A stretch of DNA of 6,778 nt from an uncultured Oscillospiraceae bacterium. Lineage in GTDB: Bacteria > Bacillota > Clostridia > Oscillospirales > Oscillospiraceae. This document shows, piece by piece, positions 1 to 6,134 of this stretch; the stretch's first letter is position 1; every line of letters begins with the position of its first letter. The notes beneath the pieces are model-generated. The model saw only the letters and a program-made list of their open reading frames with translations, ran no database searches and was not told the origin of the DNA. The stretch spans positions 1 to 6,778 of the forward strand of contig CANRBW010000081.1 in the NCBI GenBank assembly GCA_947628975.1. Direction: 5' to 3'. The position numbers and the translations under genes are program-made.

Positions 1-428
1 CACTGGTCCAGCAGGGTGACGAAGAACAAAAACCACCCCCGGTCCACCCCCGGCGGGATCGGGGCGGTGTAGTTGATGGAGAAGGTCTCGTCGCACATCC
101 CGAAGATCAGGTAGAACCGTTTCCAGCCCAGGCCCTTGAACCGGTCCAGCATGGCGATGCCGTAAAAGAGGTGCCGGGCCTGGACCAGCAGAGCGGTGAC
201 GAAAGCCTGGAGGGGGGCGAAGGCGCTCAGCAGCAGCTGGACCGCCACATACTCCAGCGACCCGCCGAAGACCACCACCGCCATGGCCACGGAGTAGAGG
301 ACGTTGAAGCCGTTTTTGGCCATGATGATCCCGTGGGCCATCCCCAGAAACCCAAACCCCGCCAGGATGGGCAGGGTGTGGGGAAAGGCCGCTCTCAGCG
401 CCCTGCGGCGCGTTCCTTTTTCCGCCAT
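1..428 (-). CDS. azlC: AzlC family branched-chain amino acid permease, N-terminal part (runs off the window)
   Basis: Reading the minus strand from the ATG at 428 gives 142 residues open to the window edge, so the C-terminal part is missing. AzlC is the large membrane subunit of the AzlCD exporter family, which moves branched-chain amino acids and analogues out across the cytoplasmic membrane. A basic N-terminus (residues 4-12) precedes a first hydrophobic segment at about 15-37 that starts AFPHTLPILAGFGFLGMA. Further membrane segments lie at about 43-66 and 69-92, and another begins near 132. Family-typical stretches are SLEYVAVQLL (57-66), ARHLFYG (84-90) and CDETFSINY (112-120). The start is chosen because AAAGGAG (434-440) lies 5 bases upstream. 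An in-frame ATG at 533 has only a poor ribosome site. An azlD partner would be expected just downstream, outside the window. The family call is from recognised motifs; the substrate is family inference. Confidence 0.88.
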   Translation of the reverse strand, partial: MAEKGTRRRALRAAFPHTLPILAGFGFLGMAHGIIMAKNGFNVLYSVAMAVVVFGGSLEYVAVQLLLSAFAPLQAFVTALLVQARHLFYGIAMLDRFKGLGWKRFYLIFGMCDETFSINYTAPIPPGVDRGWFLFFVTLLDQ

Positions 429-433
429 AGTCG

Positions 434-440
434 CTCCTTT
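434..440 (-). promoter_or_regulatory. Ribosome binding site of azlC
   Basis: The minus strand reads AAAGGAG, then 5 bases, then the ATG at 428. This decides the azlC start in favour of 428 over the in-frame upstream ATG at 533. Confidence 0.8.
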
Positions 441-452
441 CCGCCCATGGAA

Positions 453-484
453 AATGGAGCCCCCGCCGTTCCCAAGGCTCCATT
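453..484 (-). other. Hairpin in azlC leader, possible attenuator or translational element
   Basis: On the minus strand AATGGAGCC (476-484) is perfectly complementary to GGCTCCATT (453-461), leaving a 14-nt loop. The 3' arm runs into a short T-run (ATTTTCC), and the azlC ribosome site begins 12 nt further on. The shape resembles a weak intrinsic terminator or a structure that affects ribosome access. No competing antiterminator partner was identified, so a regulatory role is only a suggestion. Confidence 0.45.
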
Positions 485-500
485 CGGCTCGGTCGCGGCC

Positions 501-530
501 GGCCTCGCCGCCCCCCTGGGCGGCGGGGCC
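501..530. other. Strong 13-bp GC hairpin in azlC leader
   Basis: Positions 501-513 pair with 518-530 over 13 bp, with one wobble pair (T505 with G526) and a 4-nt loop at 514-517. It lies in the azlC 5' untranslated region, about 20 nt downstream of the expected transcription start. No T-run follows on either strand, so it is not an intrinsic terminator. It could stabilise the 5' end of the mRNA or be part of a regulatory fold with the hairpin at 453-484. Confidence 0.5.
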
Positions 531-555
531 CATCGCTCCGCTTCGTTGAACAAGC

Positions 556-584
556 AGTATACCATCCGTTTCCGGAAAAATCAA
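556..584 (-). promoter_or_regulatory. Sigma-A type promoter for azlC
   Basis: The minus strand carries TTGATT (579-584) as -35 and TATACT (556-561) as -10, separated by exactly 17 bp, with TGG just before the -10 giving an extended -10. Transcription would start near 549, leaving a leader of about 120 nt. The spacer contains the perfect palindrome TTTCCGGAAA (569-578), which might be an operator half or coincidence. Confidence 0.75.
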
Positions 585-630
585 CAGAAATTTCCTCTCC
601 CGGCGGCGTCGAAAACCATCGCATTTGGGA

Positions 631-659
631 TTGCGTTCCGCCCGCGGCTTTGGTATACT
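631..659 (+). promoter_or_regulatory. Sigma-A type promoter for the GH13 operon
   Basis: TTGCGT (631-636) and TATACT (654-659) are 17 bp apart, and TGG precedes the -10 as an extended -10. The -35 is weak but the -10 is good. The 10-mer TGGTATACTG here (651-660) is repeated in inverted orientation at 555-564 in the divergent azlC promoter. Transcription would start near 666, about 35 nt before the GH13 start codon. Confidence 0.65.
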
Positions 660-700
660 GTTACCCGTGGGAAAAAACTCGGCAAGGAGAAGGGACAACT

Positions 701-2011
701 ATGTGGTTTGAAGACGCCATCCTCTATCAGATCTACCCCCTGGGCCTGTGCGGCGCGCCGGCGGAGAACGACGGTGTGCCCGCCCACCGGCTGCTGAAGC
801 TGCTGGACTGGGTGGAGCATATCAAGGCCCTGGGGGCCAACACCGTCCTCCTCAACCCCCTCTTTGAGAGCGACCGCCACGGCTACGACACCAGGGACTA
901 CACCGCCGTGGACTGCCGCCTGGGGACGGAGGAGGACCTGAAGCGGGTCTGCGACGCCTTTCACAAGGCCGGCCTGCGGGTGCTCTTCGACGGGGTGTTC
1001 AACCATGTGGGCCGCGGTTTCTGGGCCTTTCAGGACGTGCGGGAGAGGCGCTGGGACAGCCCCTACAAGGACTGGTTCCACCTCAACTTCGACGGCAACT
1101 CCAACTACAACGACGGCTTCTGGTACGAGGGCTGGGAGGGCCACTTCGAGCTGGTCAAGCTCAACCTCCATAACCCCCAGGTGGTGGAGCACCAGTTCGC
1201 CGCCATCCGCTCCTGGGTGGAGCGCTTCGGCATCGACGGCCTGCGCCTGGACGTGGCCTACTGTCTGGACCCGGACTACCTCCGCCAGCTCCGGGCCTTT
1301 ACCGACGCGCTGAAGCCGGAGTTCTGGCTCCTGGGCGAGACCCTCCACGGGGACTACAACCGCTGGATGAACGACAGCGCCTGCCACAGCGTCACCAACT
1401 ACGAGTGCTACAAGGGCCTGTGGTCCGCCTTCAACTCCATGAACCTCTTTGAGATCGGCCACTCCCTGAACCGCCAGTTCGGCGCGGAGCCCTGGTGCCT
1501 CTACCGGGGCAAGACCCTCCTGAGCTTCCTGGACAACCACGACGTGACCCGCGTCGCCTCCATCCTCCAGGACCCCAACCACCTCAGGCCCGCCTGGGCC
1601 CTCCTCTTCGGCATGCCCGGCGCGCCCTGCGTCTACTACGGCAGCGAGTGGGGCCTGACGGGCCACAAGTCCCAGGGGGATGCCGCCCTCCGCCCCGCCC
1701 TGGACGCCCCTGAGTCCAACGACCTGACCGCCTTTATCGCCAAGCTGGCCGCCGCCCGCCGCCAGAGCCCCGCCCTGTGCCGGGGGAGCTACCGCACGGT
1801 GGCGCTCACCAACCGCCAGTTTATCTTTGAGCGGGCCGTGGAGGGGGAGCGGGTGCTGGTGGCCATCAACGCCGACGCCCAGCCCTACACCGCCCACTTT
1901 GACGCCGGGTGCGGCATGGCGGCGGACCTGATCACCGGCGCGGACCACGACTTCGGCGGCGGCAGCGAGCTGCCCCCTTACAGCGCGGCCTTCTGGCGGT
2001 GCGAGCGCTGA
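701..2011 (+). CDS. GH13 alpha-amylase family enzyme, maltodextrin glucosidase/cyclomaltodextrinase-like
   Basis: This 436-residue protein has no signal peptide, so it should act in the cytoplasm on alpha-glucans or maltodextrins. The GH13 (beta/alpha)8 barrel motifs are all present: region I DGVFNH (97-102), region II GLRLDVA with nucleophile Asp184, region III LGET with acid/base Glu213, and region IV FLDNHD with Asp281 as transition-state stabiliser. HGYDTRDY (60-67) lies in the usual substrate-binding loop. A short beta-sandwich domain C occupies about 355-436. There is no N-terminal CBM34-like domain, unlike classical neopullulanases. The ATG at 701 is preferred because AAGGAG (684-689) and AAGGGA (690-695) precede it and the protein then starts at strand one (ILYQIYPLG). 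An in-frame ATG at 650 overlaps the promoter. Catalytic competence is well supported; exact substrate is not resolvable from sequence alone. Confidence 0.93.
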   Translation: MWFEDAILYQIYPLGLCGAPAENDGVPAHRLLKLLDWVEHIKALGANTVLLNPLFESDRHGYDTRDYTAVDCRLGTEEDLKRVCDAFHKAGLRVLFDGVFNHVGRGFWAFQDVRERRWDSPYKDWFHLNFDGNSNYNDGFWYEGWEGHFELVKLNLHNPQVVEHQFAAIRSWVERFGIDGLRLDVAYCLDPDYLRQLRAFTDALKPEFWLLGETLHGDYNRWMNDSACHSVTNYECYKGLWSAFNSMNLFEIGHSLNRQFGAEPWCLYRGKTLLSFLDNHDVTRVASILQDPNHLRPAWALLFGMPGAPCVYYGSEWGLTGHKSQGDAALRPALDAPESNDLTAFIAKLAAARRQSPALCRGSYRTVALTNRQFIFERAVEGERVLVAINADAQPYTAHFDAGCGMAADLITGADHDFGGGSELPPYSAAFWRCER

Positions 2012-2028
2012 CACTTTTTTCGGTGGTG

Positions 2029-2790
2029 ATGGCTTTGCGGAACCGACTGACGCGCCTCCTCCTCCCCGCCCTGCTCCTGGCCCTGCTGGGCCTGACCGGC
2101 TGCGCCTCCGGCCAGGTCAAGGAGATGGCCTCCCCCTTCGACGGGACGTGGTACTACGCCAAGACCGGCGTGGCGTGCCGCTTCGGGGAGGGGAAGATCT
2201 ACCGGGACGACCCCTCCGCCGCCACCGGCCAGTCCCTGGCCGGGATCTACACCGAGTTTGACGACCACCTGGAGGCCAACCTGGCCGAGACCGGCGGCGT
2301 GGACCAGACCCGGACGCTCTACCTGGTCTCCGACGACGACCTGGGCCCCGTCCTCCGCGACAGGGCCGACGGCCGCGGCCAGGTCTACTTCTACCAGGAC
2401 CCCCTGGCCGCCATGGACGCCCTGGTGGAGGCTGGCGGGGGCCTGGCCGCGGAGGAGGACAGCTCCCCCGCCCCGTCGGAGCGCGCCGAGCCCTCGCCCT
2501 CGGAGGCCGACCCCGCCGTCAGCCCCGCCCCGGACCCAGCGGCCGCCGACCCCTCCGCCGCCCTGTCGGAGCCCGGCGCCCTGGAGTATCTCTCCCCCGC
2601 CCCGGACCCCGCCCCGGCCGGCGGGTCGGACTCCGGCGCCACCCGCGCCAACTCCTCCATGGTCTGGATCCCCAAGTCGGGGAGCCGGTATCACAGCACC
2701 CCCTCCTGTAGTGGGATGAAAAACCCCACCCAGATCTCCCTGTCCGAGGCCCAGAGCAAGGGCTACACCCCCTGTCAGCGCTGTTACTGA
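2029..2790 (+). CDS. Putative lipoprotein with Pro/Ala/Ser linker and C-terminal His/Cys module
   Basis: This 253-residue protein starts with a lipoprotein signal: basic N-terminus, hydrophobic core from about residue 10 to 22, and lipobox LTGC with Cys25 as the likely lipidated residue, so it should sit on the outer face of the membrane. Residues about 34-135 (GTWYYAKTG to YFYQDPLAAMDALVE) look like a compact beta-rich domain, possibly lipocalin-like, of no family I can name. Residues 140-205 are a disordered Pro/Ala/Ser/acidic linker in which SPAPDP occurs twice (DNA repeat at 2523-2537 and 2595-2609). The C-terminus (212-253, starting VWIPKSGSRYH) holds His222, Cys227, Cys249 and Cys252, spaced like a small metal-binding module seen at the ends of many Firmicutes surface proteins. 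It follows the GH13 gene by 17 nt with no clear ribosome site; GTG codons at 2023 and 2026 are alternative starts. Function unknown. Confidence 0.82.
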   Translation: MALRNRLTRLLLPALLLALLGLTGCASGQVKEMASPFDGTWYYAKTGVACRFGEGKIYRDDPSAATGQSLAGIYTEFDDHLEANLAETGGVDQTRTLYLVSDDDLGPVLRDRADGRGQVYFYQDPLAAMDALVEAGGGLAAEEDSSPAPSERAEPSPSEADPAVSPAPDPAAADPSAALSEPGALEYLSPAPDPAPAGGSDSGATRANSSMVWIPKSGSRYHSTPSCSGMKNPTQISLSEAQSKGYTPCQRCY

Positions 2791-2817
2791 CCGGGTGGGA
2801 AGGAACGCGACCGTGCA

Positions 2818-2860
2818 AAGGGCCGCCCGCCGGGACAAAAAGTCCCGGCGGGCGGCCCTT
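2818..2860. terminator. Bidirectional terminator between convergent operons
   Basis: A perfect 19-bp stem pairs 2818-2836 with 2842-2860 around a loop of five A's (2837-2841). It lies 27 nt after the lipoprotein stop and 37 nt after the aminotransferase stop on the opposite strand. The T-tails are short on both sides (TT inside the stem then CG on plus; TTT on minus), but position and stem strength fit a shared terminator. Confidence 0.85.
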
Positions 2861-2897
2861 CGTATGCGTTACAGGCGGTAGGCGCGGCCCGGCGCGC

Positions 2898-4082
2898 TCA
2901 GCGGCCGGAGAGGCCCAGCTTCTCCCCGATGTGGGCCGCGATCCGGGCCAGCTCCTCCGCCGGCCGGACCAGGGCGAAGCGGACGTACCCCTCCCCGGAG
3001 GGGCCGAAGGCGTGCCCGGGGGTGGAGAGCACCCCGGTCTTTTGCAGCAGTTCCCGGCAAAAACTCTGGGAGTCGCCGTGTCCGGCGGGGATGGGGGCCC
3101 AGACGAACATGGTCCCCTGGCTGTCCGGCACCTCCCAGCCCGCCCGGCGCAGGCCGCCGCAGAAGGCGTCCCGGCGGCGCTGGTACTCGTCGCGCTGGGC
3201 CTTTACCCCGTCCAGCGGCCCCCGGAGGGCGGCCACCGCCGCAGCCTGGACCGGGTAGAACATCCCGAAGTCGAACTGGGAGCGCAGGAGCTTGACCGCG
3301 TCGATGATGGCGGGGTTTCCAATCAGGAAGGAGATCCGCGCGCCGGTGACGTTGAAGGATTTGGACAGGGAGAAGAACTCCGCCCCCATCTCCTTCGCCC
3401 CCGGCAGGGAGAGGAAGGAAAAGCCCTCCCGGCCGTCAAAGATGATGTCGGAGTAGGCGTTGTCGTTGATGATGAGAAAGCCGTATTTCCGGGCGTAGTC
3501 CATGATCTCCAGATAGGTGTCCTTCCCGGCGGCGGCCCCCACCGGGTTGGAGGGGTAGGACAGCACCATATACTTGGTCCGCCGCAGGACTTCCTCGTCG
3601 ATCCGGTCCAGCCGGGGCAAAAAGCCGTTCTCCCGGAGCAGCGGGTAGTAGTGGATCTCCGCCTGGCCGAAGTACGCCCCCACCTCGAAGATGGGGTAAC
3701 CCGGGTCTGGCAGGAGCACCACGTCTCCCCCGTCGCACAGGGCCAGGCCCAGATGGCCCATCCCCTCCTGGGTGCCGTGGACGGAGGTGATCATCTCCCG
3801 GTCCAGGGCCACCCCGAAGCGGCTTTGGTAGTAGTCCGCCACCGCGCTCAACAGCTCGTCGCTGTCGGTCAGGGAGTACTTCCAGTTCTCCGGCCGGGCC
3901 GCGCTGTCCATCATGGCGCGGCGGACGTGCTCCGGCGGCGCGAAATCCGGCGTGCCGATGGAGAGGTTGCAGACCTTCCCTCCTGCCCGCTCGATCTTCT
4001 CCTTTTCCTCGTTCACCGCGGCGAAGACCCCGGTGGTGTAGTGGTCCAGCCGCCTGGCGTGTCGGATGTCCAATTCCCTCAT
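2898..4082 (-). CDS. Class I/II PLP aminotransferase, probable aromatic (tyrosine/phenylalanine) aminotransferase by context
   Basis: The 394-residue protein is a fold-type I PLP aminotransferase. Visible motifs are GTQEG (103-107, phosphate-binding region), YPSNPVG (176-182, Asn179), NDNAY (206-210, Asp207 for the pyridine nitrogen and Tyr210), SLSKSFN with Schiff-base Lys241, and YVRFA with substrate-carboxylate Arg368. The overall sequence resembles the LL-diaminopimelate aminotransferase-like/class I-II group rather than classical TyrB. It is the third gene after DAHP synthase and prephenate dehydrogenase, 50 nt behind the latter, so the natural job is transamination of 4-hydroxyphenylpyruvate (and perhaps phenylpyruvate); that substrate is inferred from context. 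The ATG at 4082 is used because GGGAG (4090-4094) stands 7 nt upstream and the protein then begins with the usual short arm. An open frame continues upstream to 4811 but only as antisense-free noise inside the preceding gene in another frame. Confidence 0.88.
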   Translation of the reverse strand: MRELDIRHARRLDHYTTGVFAAVNEEKEKIERAGGKVCNLSIGTPDFAPPEHVRRAMMDSAARPENWKYSLTDSDELLSAVADYYQSRFGVALDREMITSVHGTQEGMGHLGLALCDGGDVVLLPDPGYPIFEVGAYFGQAEIHYYPLLRENGFLPRLDRIDEEVLRRTKYMVLSYPSNPVGAAAGKDTYLEIMDYARKYGFLIINDNAYSDIIFDGREGFSFLSLPGAKEMGAEFFSLSKSFNVTGARISFLIGNPAIIDAVKLLRSQFDFGMFYPVQAAAVAALRGPLDGVKAQRDEYQRRRDAFCGGLRRAGWEVPDSQGTMFVWAPIPAGHGDSQSFCRELLQKTGVLSTPGHAFGPSGEGYVRFALVRPAEELARIAAHIGEKLGLSGR

Positions 4083-4089
4083 CTCCCAG

Positions 4090-4120
4090 CTCCCGGCCGG
4101 GGCGGACCCGCCCTCCGGCC
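4090..4120 (-). promoter_or_regulatory. Intercistronic hairpin abutting the aminotransferase ribosome site
   Basis: In the 50-nt gap after prephenate dehydrogenase the minus-strand RNA can fold 4116-4120 with 4095-4099 and 4109-4113 with 4100-4104, giving 10 bp with a 2-nt bulge (4114-4115) and a 4-nt loop (4105-4108). The ribosome site GGGAG (4090-4094) follows the stem with no gap. There is no U-tract, so it is not a terminator. It may tune translation of the last gene or block decay; this role is inferred. Confidence 0.4.
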
Positions 4121-4132
4121 AGGGTGTCGTTT

Positions 4133-5008
4133 TTACTCCTCCGGCCTGTCCCCTCTGGGCGGGCCGGAGAAATTCATCTGCCGCTTGCGCTGGGAGGAGT
4201 AGCGCAACTTCTCCGCCAGCGCCGCCCGGTCGCCGGACTCGATGACCTCCCGATAGTTCCGCAGGTTCTCCTCCAGGGTCCGGATGACTCTGGAGAGAGC
4301 CGGGGCGTTGAGGGAGAAGAGCTCGGTCCACAGGGGCACGTCCAGGGCGGCCACCCGGGTGCAGTCCCGGAAGGAGCCCCCCTCGAAGCCCTTGCAGGCG
4401 AAGAGGTCGGGGTCGTCGCACACCGCCACGGCCATGACGTGCATGACCTGGCTTGTGTAGGCGATGATGGCGTCGTGCTCCTCCGCCGTGGCCCGGACCA
4501 CGTCCCGAAAGCCCATATAGGCGGCCATCCGCTCCAACAGCGCCACGTGCTCCGGGCGGTTCTCCGGCGTGGGGGTCAGGATGAAATGGGCCCCCCGGAA
4601 CAGGGTCCGCTCCGCGTGCTCCACGCCGGAGACCTCCTTGCCCGCCATGGGGTGACAGCCGATGAAGTCCACCGTCTCCGGCAGACAGCGGGCCCCCTCC
4701 AGAATGGCGGTCTTCACCCCGCACACGTCGGTGACCAGGCCGCCGGGCTTGAAGTGGTCCCGGTGGGCGGAGAGGAAGTCCAGAATGGCCTGGGGGGGCA
4801 GACACAGCCACACCACGTCCGCCTCCCGGACCGCCTGGGCCGCGTCGGTGGTCACCTGGTCCGCCACATGGTGGGCCACGGCGAAGTCGTAGGTCCGCTG
4901 GGAGCGGACCACCCCCACCACCTGGCAGTCCTCAAAGCCCTGAAGGGCCATGGCGATGGACCCGCCGATGAGGCCCAGGCCCACCACCGCCACCCGCTTG
5001 CCGGCCAT
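4133..5008 (-). CDS. tyrA: Prephenate dehydrogenase
   Basis: This 291-residue enzyme oxidatively decarboxylates prephenate to 4-hydroxyphenylpyruvate with NAD(P)+, the committed step to tyrosine, in the cytoplasm. The N-terminal Rossmann fold shows VAVVGLGLIGGS with the GxGxxG loop at residues 10-15. The catalytic motif IGCHPMAGKE holds His119, a second conserved His is His190 (SQVMH), and GGSFRDCTRVA (210-220) supplies Arg214 and Arg218 for prephenate binding. It ends after the dehydrogenase helical domain with no C-terminal ACT domain, unlike the longer Bacillus-type TyrA, so direct allosteric control by tyrosine through ACT is not expected. The ATG at 5008 shares one base with the stop of the DAHP synthase gene (TGATG), implying translational coupling, and puts the Rossmann strand right at the N-terminus. 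A GTG at 5029 would add 7 residues but lacks a ribosome site. Confidence 0.95.
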   Translation of the reverse strand: MAGKRVAVVGLGLIGGSIAMALQGFEDCQVVGVVRSQRTYDFAVAHHVADQVTTDAAQAVREADVVWLCLPPQAILDFLSAHRDHFKPGGLVTDVCGVKTAILEGARCLPETVDFIGCHPMAGKEVSGVEHAERTLFRGAHFILTPTPENRPEHVALLERMAAYMGFRDVVRATAEEHDAIIAYTSQVMHVMAVAVCDDPDLFACKGFEGGSFRDCTRVAALDVPLWTELFSLNAPALSRVIRTLEENLRNYREVIESGDRAALAEKLRYSSQRKRQMNFSGPPRGDRPEE

Positions 5009-6024
5009 CACACCGTCCGGCCCACACACTGGGCCACCGCCGCCAGCTTGGGCATCAGCGCGTCAAAGTCCTGGGGGGTGATGGACTGGGCCCCGTCGCA
5101 CAGGGCGTGCTCGGGGTCGTTGTGGACCTCGATGATGAGGCCGTCCGCCCCGGCGGCGATGGCGGACATGGCCATGCGCTCCACCATCCACGCCTTGCCG
5201 CAGGCGTGGGAGGGGTCCACGATGACCGGCAGGTGGGAGAGCTTCTTCACCGCCAGCACCGCCGACAGGTCCAGGGTGTTGCGGGTGTAGGTCTCAAAGG
5301 TGCGGATCCCCCGCTCGCAGAGGATCACCTCCCGGTTCCCCTCGGCCATGATATACTCCGCGCTCATCAGCCACTCCTCGATGGTGGAGGACAGCCCCCG
5401 CTTCAGCAGGATGGGCTTGCGGCACCGGCCCACCTTCTTCAGCAGGTCGAAGTTCTGCATATTCCGGGCCCCGATCTGGATCACGTCCACGCACTCCTCA
5501 AAGAAGGGCAGCTGGTCGGCGCTCATCAGCTCGGTGACGATGGGCATCCCCGTCTTCTCCCTGGCCTCCATGAGGATGCGCACCCCCTCCACCCCCATGC
5601 CCTGGAAGGAATAGGGGCTGGTCCGGGGCTTGTAGGCCCCGCCCCGCAGGGCCAGGGCGCCGCTTTCCTTCACGCTCTGGGCGATGCCGCAGACCTGCTC
5701 CTTGCTCTCCACCGAGCAGGGCCCGGCGATGACGGTGAGCCGCCGGTCCCCCACCCGCACGCCTCCGCCGATCTCCACCACCGAGTCGTCGGGGTGGTAC
5801 TTGCGGTTGGCCAGCTTGAAGGGCTCGCTCACCCGCATCACCCGCTCCACGCCGGGGAGCTGGCCCAGCATCTCCTCGTCCAGGCCCGCGGCGTTGCCCT
5901 CCGCGCCCAGAATGGTGGTCTCGCTGCCCTTGGACACCATCACCTTCACCCCGCCGGCCTCCATGGCGGCGATGGCCTTCTGGAGCTCCTCCTGGGAGCA
6001 CTGGGGCTTCATGATCAGGACCAT
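5008..6024 (-). CDS. aroF: 3-deoxy-7-phosphoheptulonate (DAHP) synthase, type I-beta with N-terminal regulatory domain
   Basis: The enzyme condenses phosphoenolpyruvate with erythrose 4-phosphate, the first step of the shikimate pathway. It has 338 residues, the length of the Thermotoga maritima I-beta enzyme. A ferredoxin/ACT-like domain occupies about 1-70, starting after MVLIMKPQCS; in the family this is where Tyr/Phe feedback acts. The barrel begins near residue 95 and shows metal ligands Cys103 (AGPCSVES), His273 (DPSHACG), Glu299 (IIEVHNDP) and Asp310 (CDGAQS), plus substrate residues in YKPRTSP (131-137), GARNMQN (185-191) and LLKRG (206-210). The start at 6024 follows AAAGGGAAGTGG, a modest ribosome site. 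It is first in a tyrosine operon and lies behind a Tyr-codon leader attenuator. The gene name follows common usage for this family; aroA or aroG is also used. Confidence 0.95.
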   Translation of the reverse strand: MVLIMKPQCSQEELQKAIAAMEAGGVKVMVSKGSETTILGAEGNAAGLDEEMLGQLPGVERVMRVSEPFKLANRKYHPDDSVVEIGGGVRVGDRRLTVIAGPCSVESKEQVCGIAQSVKESGALALRGGAYKPRTSPYSFQGMGVEGVRILMEAREKTGMPIVTELMSADQLPFFEECVDVIQIGARNMQNFDLLKKVGRCRKPILLKRGLSSTIEEWLMSAEYIMAEGNREVILCERGIRTFETYTRNTLDLSAVLAVKKLSHLPVIVDPSHACGKAWMVERMAMSAIAAGADGLIIEVHNDPEHALCDGAQSITPQDFDALMPKLAAVAQCVGRTV

Positions 6025-6050
6025 AGTTCCACTTCCCTTTCGTTTTTTCG

Positions 6051-6095
6051 CAAAGAAAAGAGGAGGCGTCCCCCCTGCTCAGGGGCCGTCTCCTC
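6051..6095 (-). terminator. Intrinsic terminator in the aroF leader (attenuator)
   Basis: On the minus strand GAGGAG (6090-6095) pairs with CTCCTC (6060-6065). Inside it CCCCT and AGGGG form an upper stem with a 4-nt GAGC loop, with a small internal loop between and a possible CG/CG pair. The lower stem runs straight into TTTTCTTT (6052-6059). It lies 27 nt after the leader ORF stop and 26 nt before the DAHP synthase start, the expected spot for an attenuator. It may also stop read-through from the cysteine desulfurase gene. Confidence 0.85.
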
Positions 6096-6134
6096 ACCAG
6101 AGCGTCCAGGCTTGGCCGACCGTCACGAGCAGAC
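6088..6134 (-). promoter_or_regulatory. Candidate antiterminator pairing of the tyrosine attenuator
   Basis: GTCTGCTC at 6127-6134, within the last codons of the leader ORF, can pair with GAGGAGAC at 6088-6095, which is the 5' arm of the terminator plus two bases: seven Watson-Crick pairs around one G-G mismatch, with further G-U pairs on both sides. A ribosome stalled on the Tyr codons would leave 6127-6134 free, while a ribosome reaching the stop at 6123 would cover it. The pairing is read from the sequence; the switching is inferred. Confidence 0.5.

Noticed and set aside
429..533. In-frame upstream ATG at 533 as the start of azlC
   Set aside because: Its ribosome site is poorly spaced, the extra 35 residues are Gly-rich and include two RNA hairpins, whereas the ATG at 428 has AAAGGAG at good distance.
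171..797. A 208-codon plus-strand frame opposite azlC and across the divergent promoters
   Set aside because: It crosses two promoters, is antisense to a conserved membrane protein and resembles no family.
581..2014. A 477-codon open frame on the minus strand across the GH13 gene
   Set aside because: It is the antisense of a gene with all GH13 catalytic motifs, its product is low-complexity Val/Gly/Ala/His-rich, and long antisense frames are expected at this GC content.
4083..4811. Upstream extension of the aminotransferase frame, as a 637-residue fusion
   Set aside because: The extension overlaps the prephenate dehydrogenase coding sequence in another frame and is low-complexity; the ATG at 4082 has a ribosome site and gives normal family length.
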